Assembly: GCA_023634235.1 (NCBI GenBank)
Contig: JAMKCF010000039.1
Location: 248,001-312,000 of the forward strand
Source of the DNA: Pisaster brevispinus
Lineage: Eukaryota > Echinodermata > Asteroidea > Forcipulatida > Asteriidae
Length of the DNA stretch: 64,000 nucleotides
Direction of reading: 5' to 3'
The notes beneath the pieces are model-generated. The model saw nothing but the letters and a program-made list of their open reading frames with translations, was not told where the DNA came from and searched no databases. Positions 1 to 14,140 of this stretch are shown one piece after another (position 1 is the stretch's first letter; every line of letters begins with the position of its first letter). The position numbers were made by a program, and so were the translations under genes.

Positions 1-3000
1 CGATCACTTTTTGCGGACGACTCCCCCGACGGTGCTGGTTCGAACTTGAAGGCCGCAACCATTTTATTCCATGAATTATTGAGGTTTTTGGGGCCACAAA
101 GATGGCGTCACTTTTTGCTAGAAAGCTCCTAATTGCCCAGGTTTTGGGATTTGGCCATGTCCCCACACAGAAAAGGTCTTCAGGGAAGTCTAGTCTAGAA
201 TGATGCAGCGTCAAATCGCACTTTTGTTTTCGACCCCAAAATTCAAAATGGCGACAGGGTACTACCTGTCAAATATTCCCAAAATTCGACCCCCGGTAAC
301 ATGGCGATTTTGGGCGATCACTTTTTGCCGACGACTCCCCCGACGGTGCTGGTTCGAACTTGAAGGCCGCAACCATTTTATTCCATGAATTATTGAGGTT
401 TTTGGGGCAAGAAAGATGGCGTCACTTTTTGCTAGAAAGCTCCTAATTGCCCAGGTTTTGGGATTTGGCCATGTCCCCACACAGAAAAGGTCTTCAGGGA
501 AGTCTAGTCTAGAATGCTGCACCGTCAAATCGCACTTTTGTTTTCGACAAAACCAAAATTCAAAATGGCGACAGGGTACTACCTGTCAAATATTCCCAAA
601 ATTCGACCCCCGGTAACATGGCGATTTTCGGCGATCACTTTTTGCGGACGACTCCCCCGACGGTGCTGGTTCGAACTTGAAGGCCGCAACCATTTTATTC
701 CATGAATTATTGAGGTTTTTGGGGCAAGAAAGATGGCGTCACTTTTTGCTAGAAAGCTCCTAATTGCCCAGGTTTTGGGATTTGGCCATGTGCCCACACA
801 GAAAAGGTCTTCAGGGAAGTCTAGTCTAGAATGCTGCAGCGTCAAATCGCACTTTTGTTTTCGACCCCAAAATTCAAAATGGCGACAGGGTACTACCTGT
901 CAAATATTCCCAAAATTCGACCCCCTGTAACATGGCGATTTTGGGCGATCACTTTTTGCCGACGACTCCCCCGACGGTGCTGGTTCGAACTTGAAGGCCG
1001 CAACCATTTTATTCCATGAATTATTGAGGTTTTTGGGGCAACAAAGATGGCGTCACTTTTTGCTAGAAAGCTGCTAATTGCCCAGGTTTTGGGATTTGGC
1101 CATGTCCCCACACAGAAAAGGTCTTCAGGGAAGTCTAGTCTAGAATGCTGCACCGTCAAATCGCACTTTTGTTTTCGACCCCAAAATTCAAAATGGCGAC
1201 AGGGTACTACCTGTCAAATATTCCCAAAATTCGACCCCCGGTAACATGGCGATTTTCGGCGATCACTTTTTGCCGACGACTCCCCCGACGGTGCTGGTTC
1301 GAACTTGAAGGCCGCAACCATTTTATTCCATGAATTATTGAAGTTTTTGGGGCAAGAAAGATGGCGTCACTTTTTGCTAGAAAGCTCCTAATTGCCCAGG
1401 TTTTGGGATTTGGCCATGTCCCCACACAGAAAAGGTCTTCAGGGAAGTCTAGTCTAGAATGCTGCACCGTCAAATCGCAATTTTGTTTTCGACCCCAAAA
1501 TTCAAAATGGCGACAGGGTACTACCTGTCAAATATTCCCAAAATTCGACCCCCGGTAACATGGCGATTTTGGGCGATCACTTTTTGCCGACGACTCCCCC
1601 GACGGTGCTGGTTCGAACTTGAAGGCCGCAACCATTTTATTCCATGAATTATTGAGGTTTTGGGGGCAACAAAGATGGCGTCACTTTTTGCTAGAAAGCT
1701 CCTAATTGCCCAGGTTTTGGGATTTGGCCATGTCCCCACACAGAAAAGGTCTTCAGGGAAGTCTAGTCTAGAATGCTGCACCGTCAAATCGCAATTTTGT
1801 TTTCGACCCCAAAATTCAAAATGGCGACAGGGTACTACCTGTCAAATTTTCCCAAAATTCGACCCCCGGTAACATGGCGATTTTCGGCGATCACTTTTTG
1901 CCGACGACTCCCCCGACGGTGCTGGTTCGAACTTGAAGGCCGCAACCATTTTATTCCATGAATTATTGAGGTTTTTGGGGCAAGAAAGATGGCGTCACTT
2001 TTTCCTAGAAAGCTGCTAATTGCCCAGGTTTTGGGATTTGGCCATGTCCCCACACAGAAAAGGTCTTCAGGGAAGTCTAGTCTAGAATGCTGCACCGTCA
2101 AATCGCACTTTTGTTTTCGACCCCAAAATTCAAAATGGCGACAGGGTACTACCTGTCAAATATTCCCAAAATTCGACCCCCGGTAACATGGCGATTTTCA
2201 GCGATCACTTTTTGCGGAAGACTCCCCCGACGGTGCTGGTTCGAACTTGAAGGCCGCAACCATTTTATTCCATGAATTATTGAGGTTTTTGGGGCTACAA
2301 AGATGGCGTCACTTTTTGCTAGAAAGCTCCTAATTGCCCAGGTTTTGGGATTTGGCCATGTCCCCACACAGAAAAGGTCTTCAGGGAAGTCTAGTCTAGA
2401 ATGCTGCACCGTCAAATCGCACTTTTGTTTTCGACCCCAAAATTCAAAATGGCGACAGGGTACTACCTGTCAAATATTCCCAAAATTCGACCCCCGGTAA
2501 CATGGCGATTTTGGGCAATCACTTTTTGCCGACGACTCCCCCGACGGTGCTGGTTCGAACTTGAATTCCGCAACCATTTTATTCCATGAATTATTGAGGT
2601 TTTTGGGGCAAGAAAGATGGCGTCACTTTTTGCTAGAAAGCTCCTAATTGCCCAGGTTTTGGGATTTGGCCATGTCCCCACACAGAAAAGGTCTTCAGGG
2701 AAGTCTAGTCTAGAATGCTGCACCGTCACATCACACTTTTGTTTTCGACCCCAAAATTCAAAATGGCGACAGGGTACTACCTGTCAAATATTCCCAAAAT
2801 TCGACCCCCGGTAACATGGCGATTTTCGGCGATCACTTTTTGCCGACGACTCCCCCGACGGTGCTGGTTCGAACTTGAAGGCCGCAACCATTTTATTCCA
2901 TGAATTATTGAGGTTTTTGGGGCAAGAAAGATGGCGTCACTTTTTGCTAGAAAGCTCCTAATTGCCCAGGTTTTGGGATTTGGCCATGTCCCCACACAGA

Positions 3001-6000
3001 AAAGGTCTTCAGGGAAGTCTAGTCTAGAATGCTGCACCGTCAAATCGTACTTTTGTTTTCGACCCCAAAATTCAAAATGGCGACAGGGTACTACCTGTCA
3101 AATATTCCCAAAATTCGACCCCCGGTAACATGGCGATTTTCGGCGATCACTTTTTGCGGACGACTCCCCCGACGGTGCTGGTTCGAACTTGCAGGCCGCA
3201 ACCATTTTATTCCATGAATTATTGAGGTTTTGGGGGCACAAAGATGGCGTCACTTTTTGCTAGAAAGCTGCTAATTGCCCAGGTTTTGGGATTTGGCCAT
3301 GTCCCCACACAGAAAAGGTCTTCAGGGAAGTCTAGTCTAGAATGCTGCACCGTCAAATCGCACTTTTGTTTTCGACCCCAAAATTCAAAATGGCGACAGG
3401 GTACTACCTGTCAAATATTCCCAAAATTCGACCCCCGGTAACATGGCGATTTTCGGCGATCACTTTTTGCCGACGACTCCCCCGACGGTGCTGGTTCGAA
3501 CTTGAAGGCCGCAACCATTTTATTCCATGAATTATTGAGGTTTTTGGGGCAACAAAGATGGCGTCACTTTTTGCTAGAAAGCTGCTAATTGCCCAGGTTT
3601 TGGGATTTGGCCATGTCCCCACACAGAAAAGGTCTTCAGGGAAGTCTAGTCTAGAATGCTGCACCGTCAAATCGCACTTTTGTTTTCGACCCCAAAATTC
3701 AAAATGGCGACAGGGTCAAATATACTACCTGTCAAATATTCCCAAAATTCGACCCCCGGTAACATGGCGATTTTCGGCGATCACTTTTTGCGGACGACTC
3801 CCCCGACGGTGCTGGTTCGAACTTGAAGGCCGCAACCATTTTATTCCATGAATTATTGAGGTTTTTGGGGCCACAAAGATGGCGTCACTTTTTGCTAGAA
3901 AGCTCCTAATTGCCCAGGTTTTGGGATTTGGCCATGTCCCCACACAGAAAAGGTCTTCAGGGAAGTCTAGTCTAGAATGATGCAGCGTCAAATCGCACTT
4001 TTGTTTTCGACCCCAAAATTCAAAATGGCGACAGGGTACTACCTGTCAAATATTCCCAAAATTCGACCCCCGGTAACATGGCGATTTTGGGCGATCACTT
4101 TTTGCCGACGACTCCCCCGACGGTGCTGGTTCGAACTTGAAGGCCGCAACCATTTTATTCCATGAATTATTGAGGTTTTTGGGGCAAGAAAGATGGCGTC
4201 ACTTTTTGCTAGAAAGCTCCTAATTGCCCAGGTTTTGGGATTTGGCCATGTCCCCACACAGAAAAGGTCTTCAGGGAAGTCTAGTCTAGAATGCTGCACC
4301 GTCAAATCGCACTTTTGTTTTCGACAAAACCAAAATTCAAAATGGCGACAGGGTACTACCTGTCAAATATTCCCAAAATTCGACCCCCGGTAACATGGCG
4401 ATTTTCGGCGATCACTTTTTGCGGACGACTCCCCCGACGGTGCTGGTTCGAACTTGAAGGCCGCAACCATTTTATTCCATGAATTATTGAGGTTTTTGGG
4501 GCAAGAAAGATGGCGTCACTTTTTGCTAGAAAGCTCCTAATTGCCCAGGTTTTGGGATTTGGCCATGTGCCCACACAGAAAAGGTCTTCAGGGAAGTCTA
4601 GTCTAGAATGCTGCACCGTCAAATCGCACTTTTGTTTTCGACCCCAAAATTCAAAATGGCGACAGGGTACTACCTGTCAAATATTCCCAAAATTCGACCC
4701 CCTGTAACATGGCGATTTTGGGCGATCACTTTTTGCCGACGACTCCCCCGACGGTGCTGGTTCGAACTTGAAGGCCGCAACCATTTTATTCCATGAATTA
4801 TTGAGGTTTTTGGGGCAACAAAGATGGCGTCACTTTTTGCTAGAAAGCTGCTAATTGCCCAGGTTTTGGGATTTGGCCATGTCCCCACACAGAAAAGGTC
4901 TTCAGGGAAGTCTAGTCTAGAATGCTGCACCGTCAAATCGCACTTTTGTTTTCGACCCCAAAATTCAAAATGGCGACAGGGTACTACCTGTCAAATATTC
5001 CCAAAATTCGACCCCCGGTAACATGGCGATTTTCGGCGATCACTTTTTGCCGACGACTCCCCCGACGGTGCTGGTTCGAACTTGAAGGCCGCAACCATTT
5101 TATTCCATTAATTATTGAGGTTTTTGGGGCAACAAAGATGGCGTCACTTTTTGCTAGAAAGCTGCTAATTGCCCAGGTTTTGGGATTTGGCCATGTCCCC
5201 ACACAGAAAAGGTCTTCAGGGAAGTCTAGTCTAGAATGCTGCACCGTCAAATCGCACTTTTGTTTTCGACCCCAAAATTCAAAATGGCGACAGGGTCAAA
5301 TATACTACCTGTCAAATATTCCCAAAATTCGACCCCCGGTAACATGGCGATTTTCGGCGATCACTTTTTGCGGACGACTCCCCCGACGGTGCTGGTTCGA
5401 ACTTGAAGGCCGCAACCATTTTATTCCATGAATTATTGAGGTTTTTGGGGCATGAAAGATGGCGTCACTTTTTGCTAGAAAGCTCCTAATTGCCCAGGTT
5501 TTGGGATTTGGCCATGTCCCCACACAGAAAAGGTCTTCAAGGAAGTCTAGTCTAGAATGCTGCACCGTCAAATCGCACTTTTGTTTTCGACAAAACCAAA
5601 ATTCAAAATGGCGACAGGGTACTACCTGTCAAATATTCCCAAAATTCGACCCCCGGTAACATGGCGATTTTCGGCGATCACTTTTTGCGGACGACTCCCC
5701 CGACGGTGCTGGTTCGAACTTAAAGGCCGCAACCATTTTATTCCATGAATTATTGAGGTTTTTGTGGCAACAAAGATGGCGTCACTTTTTGCTAGAAAGC
5801 TCCTAATTGCCCAGGTTTTGGGATTTGGCCATGTCCCCACACAGAAAAGGTCTTCAGGGAAGTCTAGTCTAGAATGCTGCACCGTCAAATCGCACTTTTG
5901 TTTTCGACCCCAAAATTCAAAATGGCGACAGGGTACTACCTGTCAAATATTCCCAAAATTCGACCCCCGGTAACATGGCGATTTTCGGCGATCACTTTTT

Positions 6001-6400
6001 GCCGACGACTCCCCCGACGGTGCTGGTTCGAACTTGAAGGCCGCAACCATTTTATTCCATGAATTATTGAGGTTTTTGGGGCAACAAAGATGGCGTCACT
6101 TTTTGCTAGAAAGCTGCTAATTGCCCAGGTTTTGGGATTTGGCCATGTCCCCACACAGAAAAGGTCTACAGGGAAGTCTAGTCTAGACTGCTGCACCGTC
6201 AACTCGCACTTTTGTTTTCGACCCCAAAATTCAAAATGGCGACAGGGTACTACCTGTCAAATATTCCCAAAATTCGACCCCCGGTAACATGGCGATTTTC
6301 GGCGATCACTTTTTGCGGACGACTCCCCCGACGGTGCTGGTTCGAACTTGAAGGCCGCAACCATTTTATTCCATGAATTATTGAGGTTTTTGGGGCAAGA
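1..6400 (+). repeat. Satellite block A (about 20 units)
   Basis: Units here share TTTTTGCTAGAAAG, TAGAATGCTGCACCG, CCCAAAATTCAAAATGG, TTTTGCCGACGACTCCC (or GCGGACGACTCCC) and GGTTCGAACTTGAAGG. A longer internal duplication is also visible: positions 1-1330 match 3778-5107 at an offset of 3777 bp (12 units plus small indels), including the rare markers GGGGCCACAAAG and CGACAAAACC. The markers for block A stop at about 6363-6400, where the next unit already has TTTTTGGTAGAAAG and TAGAACGCTGC. Confidence 0.9.
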
Positions 6401-9400
6401 AAGATGGCATCACTTTTTGGTAGAAAGCTCCTAATTACCCAGGTTTTGGGATTTGGCCATGTCCCCACACAGAAAAGGTCTTCAGGGAAGTCTAGTCTAG
6501 AACGCTGCACCGTCAAATCGCACTTTTGTTTTCGACCCCAAAAACCAAAATGGCGACAGGGTACTACCTGTCAAATATTCCCAAAATTCGACCCCCGGTA
6601 ACATGGCGATTTTCGGCGATCACTTTTCGCGGACACCTCCCCCGACGGTGCTGGTTGGAATTTGAAGGCCGCAACCATTTTATTCCATGAATTATTGAGG
6701 TTTTTTGGGCAACAAAGATGGCGTCACTTTTTGGTAGAAAGCTCCTAATTGCCCAGGTTTTGGGATTTGGCCATGTCCCCACACAGAAAAGGTCTTCAGG
6801 GAAGTCGAGTCTAGAACGCTGCGCCGTCAAATCGCACTTTTGTTTTCGACCCCAAAAATCAAAATGGCAACAGGGTACTACCTGTCAAATATTCCCAAAA
6901 TTCGACCCCCGGTAACATGGCGATTTTCGGCGATCACTTTTCGCGGACACCTCCCCCGACGGTGCTGGTTGGAATTTGAAGGCCGCAACCATTTTATTCC
7001 ATGAATTATTGAGGTTTTTTGGGCAACAAAGATGGCGTCACTTTTTGGTAGAAAGCTCCTAATTACCCAGGTTTTGGGATTTGGCCATGTCCCCACACAG
7101 AAAAGGTCTTCAGGGAAGTCTAGTCTAGAACGCTGCACCGTCAAATCGCACTTTTGTTTTCGACCCCAAAAATCTAAATGGCGACAGGGTACTACATGTC
7201 AAATATTCCCAAAATTCGACCCCCGGTAACATGGCGATTTTCGGCGATCACTTTTCGCGGACACCTCCCCCGACGGTGCTGGTTGGAATTTGAAGGCCGC
7301 AACCATTTTATTCCATGAATTATTGAGGTTTTTTGGGCAACAAAGATGGCGTCACTTTTTGGTAGAAAGCTCCTAATTGCCCAGGTTTTGGGATTTGGCC
7401 ATGTCCCCACACAGAAAAGGTCATCAGGGAAGTCTAGTCTAGAACGCTGCACCGTCAAATCGCACTTTTGTTTTCGACCCCAAAAATCAAAATGGCGACC
7501 TGTCAAATATTCCCAAAATTCGACCCCCGGTAACATGGCGATTTTCGGCGATCACTTTTCGCGGACACCTCCCCCGACGGTGCTGGTTGGAATTTGAAGG
7601 CCGCAACCATTTTATTCCATTAATTATTGAGGTTTTTTGGGCAACAAAGATGGCGTCACTTTTTGGTATAAAGCTCCTAATTGCCCAGGTTTTGGTATTT
7701 GGCCATGTCCCCACACAGAAAAGGTCTTCAGGGAAGTCTAGTCTAGAACGCTGCACCGTCAAATCGCACTTTTGTTTTCGACCCCAAAAATCAAAATGGC
7801 GACAGGGTACTACCTGTCAAATATTCCCAAAATTCGACCCCCGGTAACATGGCGATTTTCGGCGATCACTTTTCGCGGACACCTCCCCCGACGGTGCTGG
7901 TTGGAATTTGAAGGCCGCAACCATTTTATTCCATGAATTATTGAGGTTTTTTGGGCAACACAGATGGCGTCACTTTTTGGTAGAAAGCTCCTAATTGCCC
8001 AGGTTTTGGGATTTGTCCATGTCCCCACACAGAAAAGGTCTTCAGGGAAGTCTAGTCTAGAACGCTGCACCGTCAAATCGCACTTTTGTTTTCGACCCCA
8101 AAAATCAAAATGGCGACCTGTCAAATATTCCCAAAATTCGACCCCCGGTAACATGGCGATTTTCGGCGATCACTTTTCGCGGACACCTCCCCCGACGGTG
8201 CTGGTTGGAATTTGAAGGCCGCAACCATTTTATTCCATTAATTATTGAGGTTTTTTGGGCAACAAAGATGGCGTCACTTTTTGGTATAAAGCTCCTAATT
8301 GCCCAGGTTTTGGGATTTGGCCATGTCCCCACACAGAAAAGGTCTTCAGGGAAGTCTAGTCTAGAACGCTGCACCGTCAAATCGCACTTTTGTTTTCGAC
8401 CCCAAAAATCAAAATGGCGACAGGGTACTACCTGTCAAATATTCCCAAAATTCGACCCCCGGTAACATGGCGATTTTCGGCGATCACTTTTCGCGGACAC
8501 CTCCCCCGACGGTGCTGGTTGGAATTTGAAGGCCGCAACCATTTTATTCCATGAATTATTGAGGTTTTTTGGGCAACACAGATGGCGTCACTTTTTGGTA
8601 GAAAGCTCCTAATTGCCCAGGTTTTGGGATTTGGCCATGTCCCCACACAGAAAAGGTCTTCAGGGAAGTCTAGTTTAGAACGCTGCACCGTCAAATCGCA
8701 CTTTTGTTTTCGACCCCAAAAATCAAAATGGCGACAGGGTACTACCTGTCAAATATTCCCAAAATTCGACCCCCGGTAACATGGCGATTTTCGGCGATCA
8801 CTTTTCGCGGACACCTCCCCCGAAGGTGCTGGTTGGAATTTGAAGGCCGCAACCATTTTATTCCATGAATTATTGAGGTTTTTTGGGCAACAAAGATGGC
8901 GTCACTTTTTGGTAGAAAGCTCCTAATTGCCCAGGTTTTGGGATTTGGCCATGTCCCCACACAGAAAAGGTCTTCAGGAAAGTCTAGTCTAGAACGCTGC
9001 ACCGTCAAATCGCACTTTTGTTTTCGACCCCAAAAATCAAAATGGCGACAGGGTACTACCTGTCAAATATTCCCAAAATTCGACCCCCGGTAACATGGCG
9101 ATTTTCGGCGATCACTTTTCGCGGACACCTCCCCCGACGGTGCTGGTTGGAATTTGAAGGCCGCAACCATTTTATTCCATGAATTATTGAGGTTTTTGGG
9201 GCAACAAAGATGGCGTCACTTTTTGGTAGAAAGCTCCTAATTGCCCAGGTTTTGGGATTTGGCCATGTCCCCACACAGAAAAGGTCTTCAGGGAAGTCAA
9301 GTCTAGAACGCTGCACCGTCAAATCGCACTTTTGTTTTCGACCCCAAAAATCAAAATGGCGACCTGTCAAATATTCCCAAAATTCGACCCCCGGTAACAT

Positions 9401-12400
9401 GGCGATTTTCGGCGATCACTTTTCGCGGACACCTCCCCCGACGGTGCTGGTTGGAATTTGAAGGCCGCAACCATTTTATTCCATGAATTATTGAGGTTTT
9501 TTGGGCAACAAAGATGGCGTCACTTTTTGGTAGAAAGCTCCTAATTGCCCAGGTTTTGGGATTTGGCCATGTCCCCACACAGAAAAGGTCTTCAGGGAAG
9601 TCTACTCTAGAACGCTGCACCGTCAAATCGCACTTTTGTTTTCGACCCCAAAAATCAAAATGGCGACAGGGTACTACCTGTCAAATATTCCCAAAATTCG
9701 ACCCCCGGTAACATGGCGATTTTCGGCGATCACTTTTCGCGGACTTCTCCCCCGACGGTGCTGGTTGGAATTTGAAGGCCGCAACGATTTTATTCCATGA
9801 ATTATTGAGGTTTTTTGGGCAACAAAGATGGCGTCACTTTTTGGTAGAAAGCTCCTAATTGCCCAGGTTTTGGGATTTGGCCATGTCCCCACACAGAAAA
9901 GGTCTTCAGGGAAGTCAAGTCTAGAACGCTGCACCGTCAAATCGCACTTTTGTTTTCGACCCCAAAAATCAAAATGGCGACCTGTCAAATATTCCCAAAA
10001 TTCGACCCCCGGTAACATGGCGATTTTCGGCGATCACTTTTCGCGGACACCTCCCCCGACGGTGCTGGTTGGAATTTGAAGGCCGCAACCATTTTATTCC
10101 ATGAATTATTGAGGTTTTTTGGGCAACAAAGATGGCGTCACTTTTTGGTAGAAAGCTCCTAATTGCCCAGGTTTTGGGATTTGGCCATGTCCCCACACAG
10201 AAAAGGTCTTCAGGGAAGTCTACTCTAGAACGCTGCACCGTCAAATCGCACTTTTGTTTTCGACCCCAAAAATCAAAATGGCGACAGGGTACTACCTGTC
10301 AAATATTCCCAAAATTCGACCCCCGGTAACATGGCGATTTTCGGCGATCACTTTTCGCGGACTTCTCCCCCGACGGTGCTGGTTGGAATTTGAAGGCCGC
10401 AACGATTTTATTCCATGAATTATTGAGGTTTTTTGGGCAACAAAGATGGCGTCACTTTTTGGTAGAAAGCTCCTAATTGCCCAGGTTTTGGGATTTGGCC
10501 ATGTCCCCACACAGAAAAGGTCTTCAGGGAAGTCTAGTCTAGAACGTTGCACCGTCAAATCGCACTTTTGTTTTCGACCCCAAAAATCAAAATGGCGACA
10601 GGGTACTACCTGTCAAATATTCCCAAAATTCGACCCACGGTAACATGGCGATTTTCGGCGATCACTTTTCGCGGACACCTCCCCCGACGGTGCTGGTTGG
10701 AATTTGAAGGCCGCAACCATTTTATTCCATGAATTATTGAGGTTTTTTGGGCAACAAAGATGGCGTCACTTTTTGGTAGAAAGCTCCTAATTGCCCAGGT
10801 TTTGGGATTTGGCCATGTCCCCACACAGAAAAGGTCTTCAGGGAAGTCTAGTCTAGAACGCTGCACCGTCATATCGCACTTTTGTTTTTGACCCCAAAAA
10901 TCAAAATGGCGACAGGGTACTACCTGTCAAATATTCCCAAAATTCGACCCCCGGTAACATGGCGATTTTCGGCGATCACTTTTCGCGGACACCTCCCCCG
11001 ACAGTGCTGGTTGGAATTTGAAGGCCGCAACCATTTTATTCCATGAATTATTGAGGTTTTTTGGGCAACAAAGATGGCGTCACTTCTTGGTAGAAAGCTC
11101 CTAATTGCCCAGGTTTTGGGATTTGGCCATGTCCCCACACAGAAAAGGTATTCAGGGAAGTCTAGTCTAGAACGCTGCACCGTCAAATCGCACTTTTGTT
11201 TTCGACCCCAAAAATCAAAATGGCGACAGGGTACTACCTGTCAAATATTCCCAAAATTCGACCCCCGGTAACATGGCGATTTTCGGCGATCACTTTTCGC
11301 GGACACCTCCCCCGACGGTGCTGGTTGGAATTTGAAGGCCGCAACCATTTTATTCCATGAATTATTGAGGTTTTTTGGGCAACAAAGATGGCGTCACTTT
11401 TTGGTAGAAAGCTCCTAATTGCCCAGGTTTTGGGATTTGGCCATGTCCCCACACAGAAAAGGTGTTCAGGGAAGTCTAGTCTAAAACGCTGCGCCGTCAA
11501 ATCGCACTTTTGTTTTCGACCCCAAAAATCAAAATGGCGACAGGGTACTACCTGTCAAATATTCCCAAAATTCGACCCCCGGTAACATGGCGATTTTCGG
11601 CGATCACTTTTCGCGGACACCTCCCCCGACGGTGCTGGTTGGAATTTGAAGGCCGCAACCATTTTATTCCATGAATTCTTGAGTTTTTTTGGGCAACAAA
11701 GATGGCGTCACTTTTTGGTAGAAAGCTCCTAATTGCCCAGGTTTTGGGATTTGGCCATGTCCCCACACAGAAAAGGTCTTCAGGGAAGTCTAGTCTAGAA
11801 CGCTGCACCGTCAAATCGCACTTTTGTTTTCGACCCCAAAAATCAAAATGGCGACAGGGTACTACCTGTCAAATATTCCCAAAATTCGACCCCCGGTAAC
11901 ATGGCGATTTTCGGCGATCACTTTTCGCGGACACCTCCCCCGACGGTGCTGGTTGGAATTTGAAGGCCGCAACCATTTTATTCCATGAATTATTGAGGTT
12001 TTTTGGGCAACAAAGATGGCGTCACTTTTTGGTAGAAAGCTCCTAATTGCCCAGGTTTTGGGATTTGGCCATGTCCCCACACAGAAAAGGTCTTCAGGGA
12101 AGTCTAGTCTAGAACGCTGCACCGTCAAATCGCACTTTTGTTTTCGACCCCAAAAATCAAAATGGCGACCTGTCAAATATTCCCAAAATTCGAACCCCGG
12201 TAACATGGCGATTTTCGGCGATCACTTTTCGCGGACACCTCCCCCGACGGTGCTGGTTGGAATTTGAAGGCCGCAACCATTTTATTCCATGAATTATTGA
12301 GGTTTTTTGGGCAACAAAGATGGCGTCACTTTTTGGTAGAAAGCTCCTAATTGCCCAGGTTTTGGGATTTGGCCATGTCCCCACACAGAAAAGGTCTTCA

Positions 12401-14140
12401 GGGAAGTCTAGTCTAGAACGCTGCACCGTCAAATCGCACTTTTGTTTTCGACCCCAAAAATCAAAATGGCGACAGGGTACTACCTGTCAAATATTCCCAA
12501 AATTCGACCCCCGGTAACATGGCGATTTTCGGCGATCACTTTTCGCGGACACCTCCCCCGACGGTGCTGGTTGGAATTTGAAGGCCGCAACCATTTTATT
12601 CCATGAATTATTGAGGTTTTTGGGGCAACAAAGATGGCGTCACTTTTTGGTAGAAAGCTCCTAATTGCCCAGGTTTTGGGATTTGGCCATGTCCCCACAC
12701 AGAAAAGGTCTTCAGGGAAGTCGAGTCTAGAACGCTGCACCGTCAAATCGCACTTTTGTTTTCGACCCCAAAAACCAAAATGGCGACAGGGTACTACCTG
12801 TCAAATATTCCCAAAATTCGACCCCCGGTAACATGGCGATTTTCGGCGATCACTTTTCGCGGACACCTCCCCCGACGGTGCTGGTTGGAATTTGAAGGCC
12901 GCAACCATTTTATTCCATGAATTCTTGAGTTTTTTTGGCCAACAAAGATGGCGTCACTTTTTGGTAGAAAGCTCCTAATTGCCCAGGTTTGGGGATTTGG
13001 CCATGTCCCCACACAGAAAAGGTCTTCAGGGAAGTCTAGTCTAGAACGCTGCACCGTCAAATCGCACTTTTGTTTTCGACCCCAAAAATCAAAATGGCGA
13101 CAGGGTACTACCTGTCAAATATTCCCAAAATTCGACCCCCGGTAACATGGCGATTTTCGGCGATCACTTTTCGCGGACACCTCCCCCGACGGTGCTGGTT
13201 GGAATTTGAAGGCCGCAACCATTTTATTCCATGAATTATTGAGGTTTTTTGGGCAACAAAGATGGCGTCACTTTTTGGTAGAAAGCTCCTAATTGCCCAG
13301 GTTTTGGGATTTGGCCATGTCCCCACACAGAAAAGGTCTTCAGGGAAGTCTAGTCTAGAACGCTGCACCGTCAAATCGCACTTTTGTTTTCGACCCCAAA
13401 AATCAAAATGGCGACCTGTCAAATATTCCCAAAATTCGAACCCCGGTAACATGGCGATTTTCGGCGATCACTTTTCGCGGACACCTCCCCCGACGGTGCT
13501 GGTTGGAATTTGAAGGCCGCAACCATTTTATTCCATGAATTATTGAGGTTTTTTGGGCAACAAAGATGGCGTCACTTTTTGGTAGAAAGCTCCTAATTGC
13601 CCAGGTTTTGGTATTTGGCCATGTCCCCACACAGAAAAGGTCTTCAGGGAAGTCTAGTCTAGAACGCTGCACCATCAAATCGCACTTTTGTTTTCGACCC
13701 CAAAAATCAAAATGGCGACAGGGTACTACCTTTCAAATATTCCCAAAATTCGACCCACGGTAACATGGCGATTTTCGGCGATCACTTTTCGCGGACACCT
13801 CCCCCGACGGTGCTGGTTGGAATTTGAAGGCCGCAACCATTTTATTCCATGAATTATTGAGGTTTTTTGGGCAACAAAGATGGCGTCACTTTTTGGTAGA
13901 AAGCTCCTAATTGCCCAGGTTTTGGGATTTGGCCATGTCCCCACACAGAAAAGGTCTTCAGGGAAGTCTAGTCTAGAACGCTGCACCGTCAAATCGCACT
14001 TTTGTTTTCGACCCCAAAAATCAAAATGGCGACAGGGTACTACCTGTCAAATATTCCCAAAATTCGACCCCCGGTAACATGGCGATTTTCGGCGATCACT
14101 TTTCGCGGACACCTCCCCCGACGGTGCTTTTTGGAATTTC
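6400..14140 (+). repeat. Satellite block B (about 25 units)
   Basis: Diagnostic sites are TTTTTGGTAGAAAG, TAGAACGCTGCACCG, CCCCAAAAATCAAAATGG, CACTTTTCGCGGACACC and GGTTGGAATTTGAAGG. Six units carry the same 10-bp deletion inside the dyad, at about 7500, 8117, 9363, 9981, 12169 and 13415. Their spacing shows two-unit repeats (618 bp: 7346 to 7964, 9210 to 9828) and a four-unit repeat (1246 bp: about 11700-12470 against 12946-13716). The border with block C falls inside one unit at about 14127-14160, where GGTGCTTTTTGGAATTTC and then CAACGATTTTATTCC appear. Confidence 0.9.

Noticed and set aside
1280..1310. CENP-B box in the satellite unit
   Set aside because: The minus strand has TTCGAACCAGCACCG, which starts like the TTCG....A..CGGG pattern but lacks CGGG at the required spacing. 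No better match was seen elsewhere in the unit.
1300..1320. Pol III B box (GGTTCGAACTT) making each unit a tRNA-derived SINE
   Set aside because: The last two bases of the B box do not match, block B reads GGTTGGAATTT, and no A box lies at the expected distance upstream.
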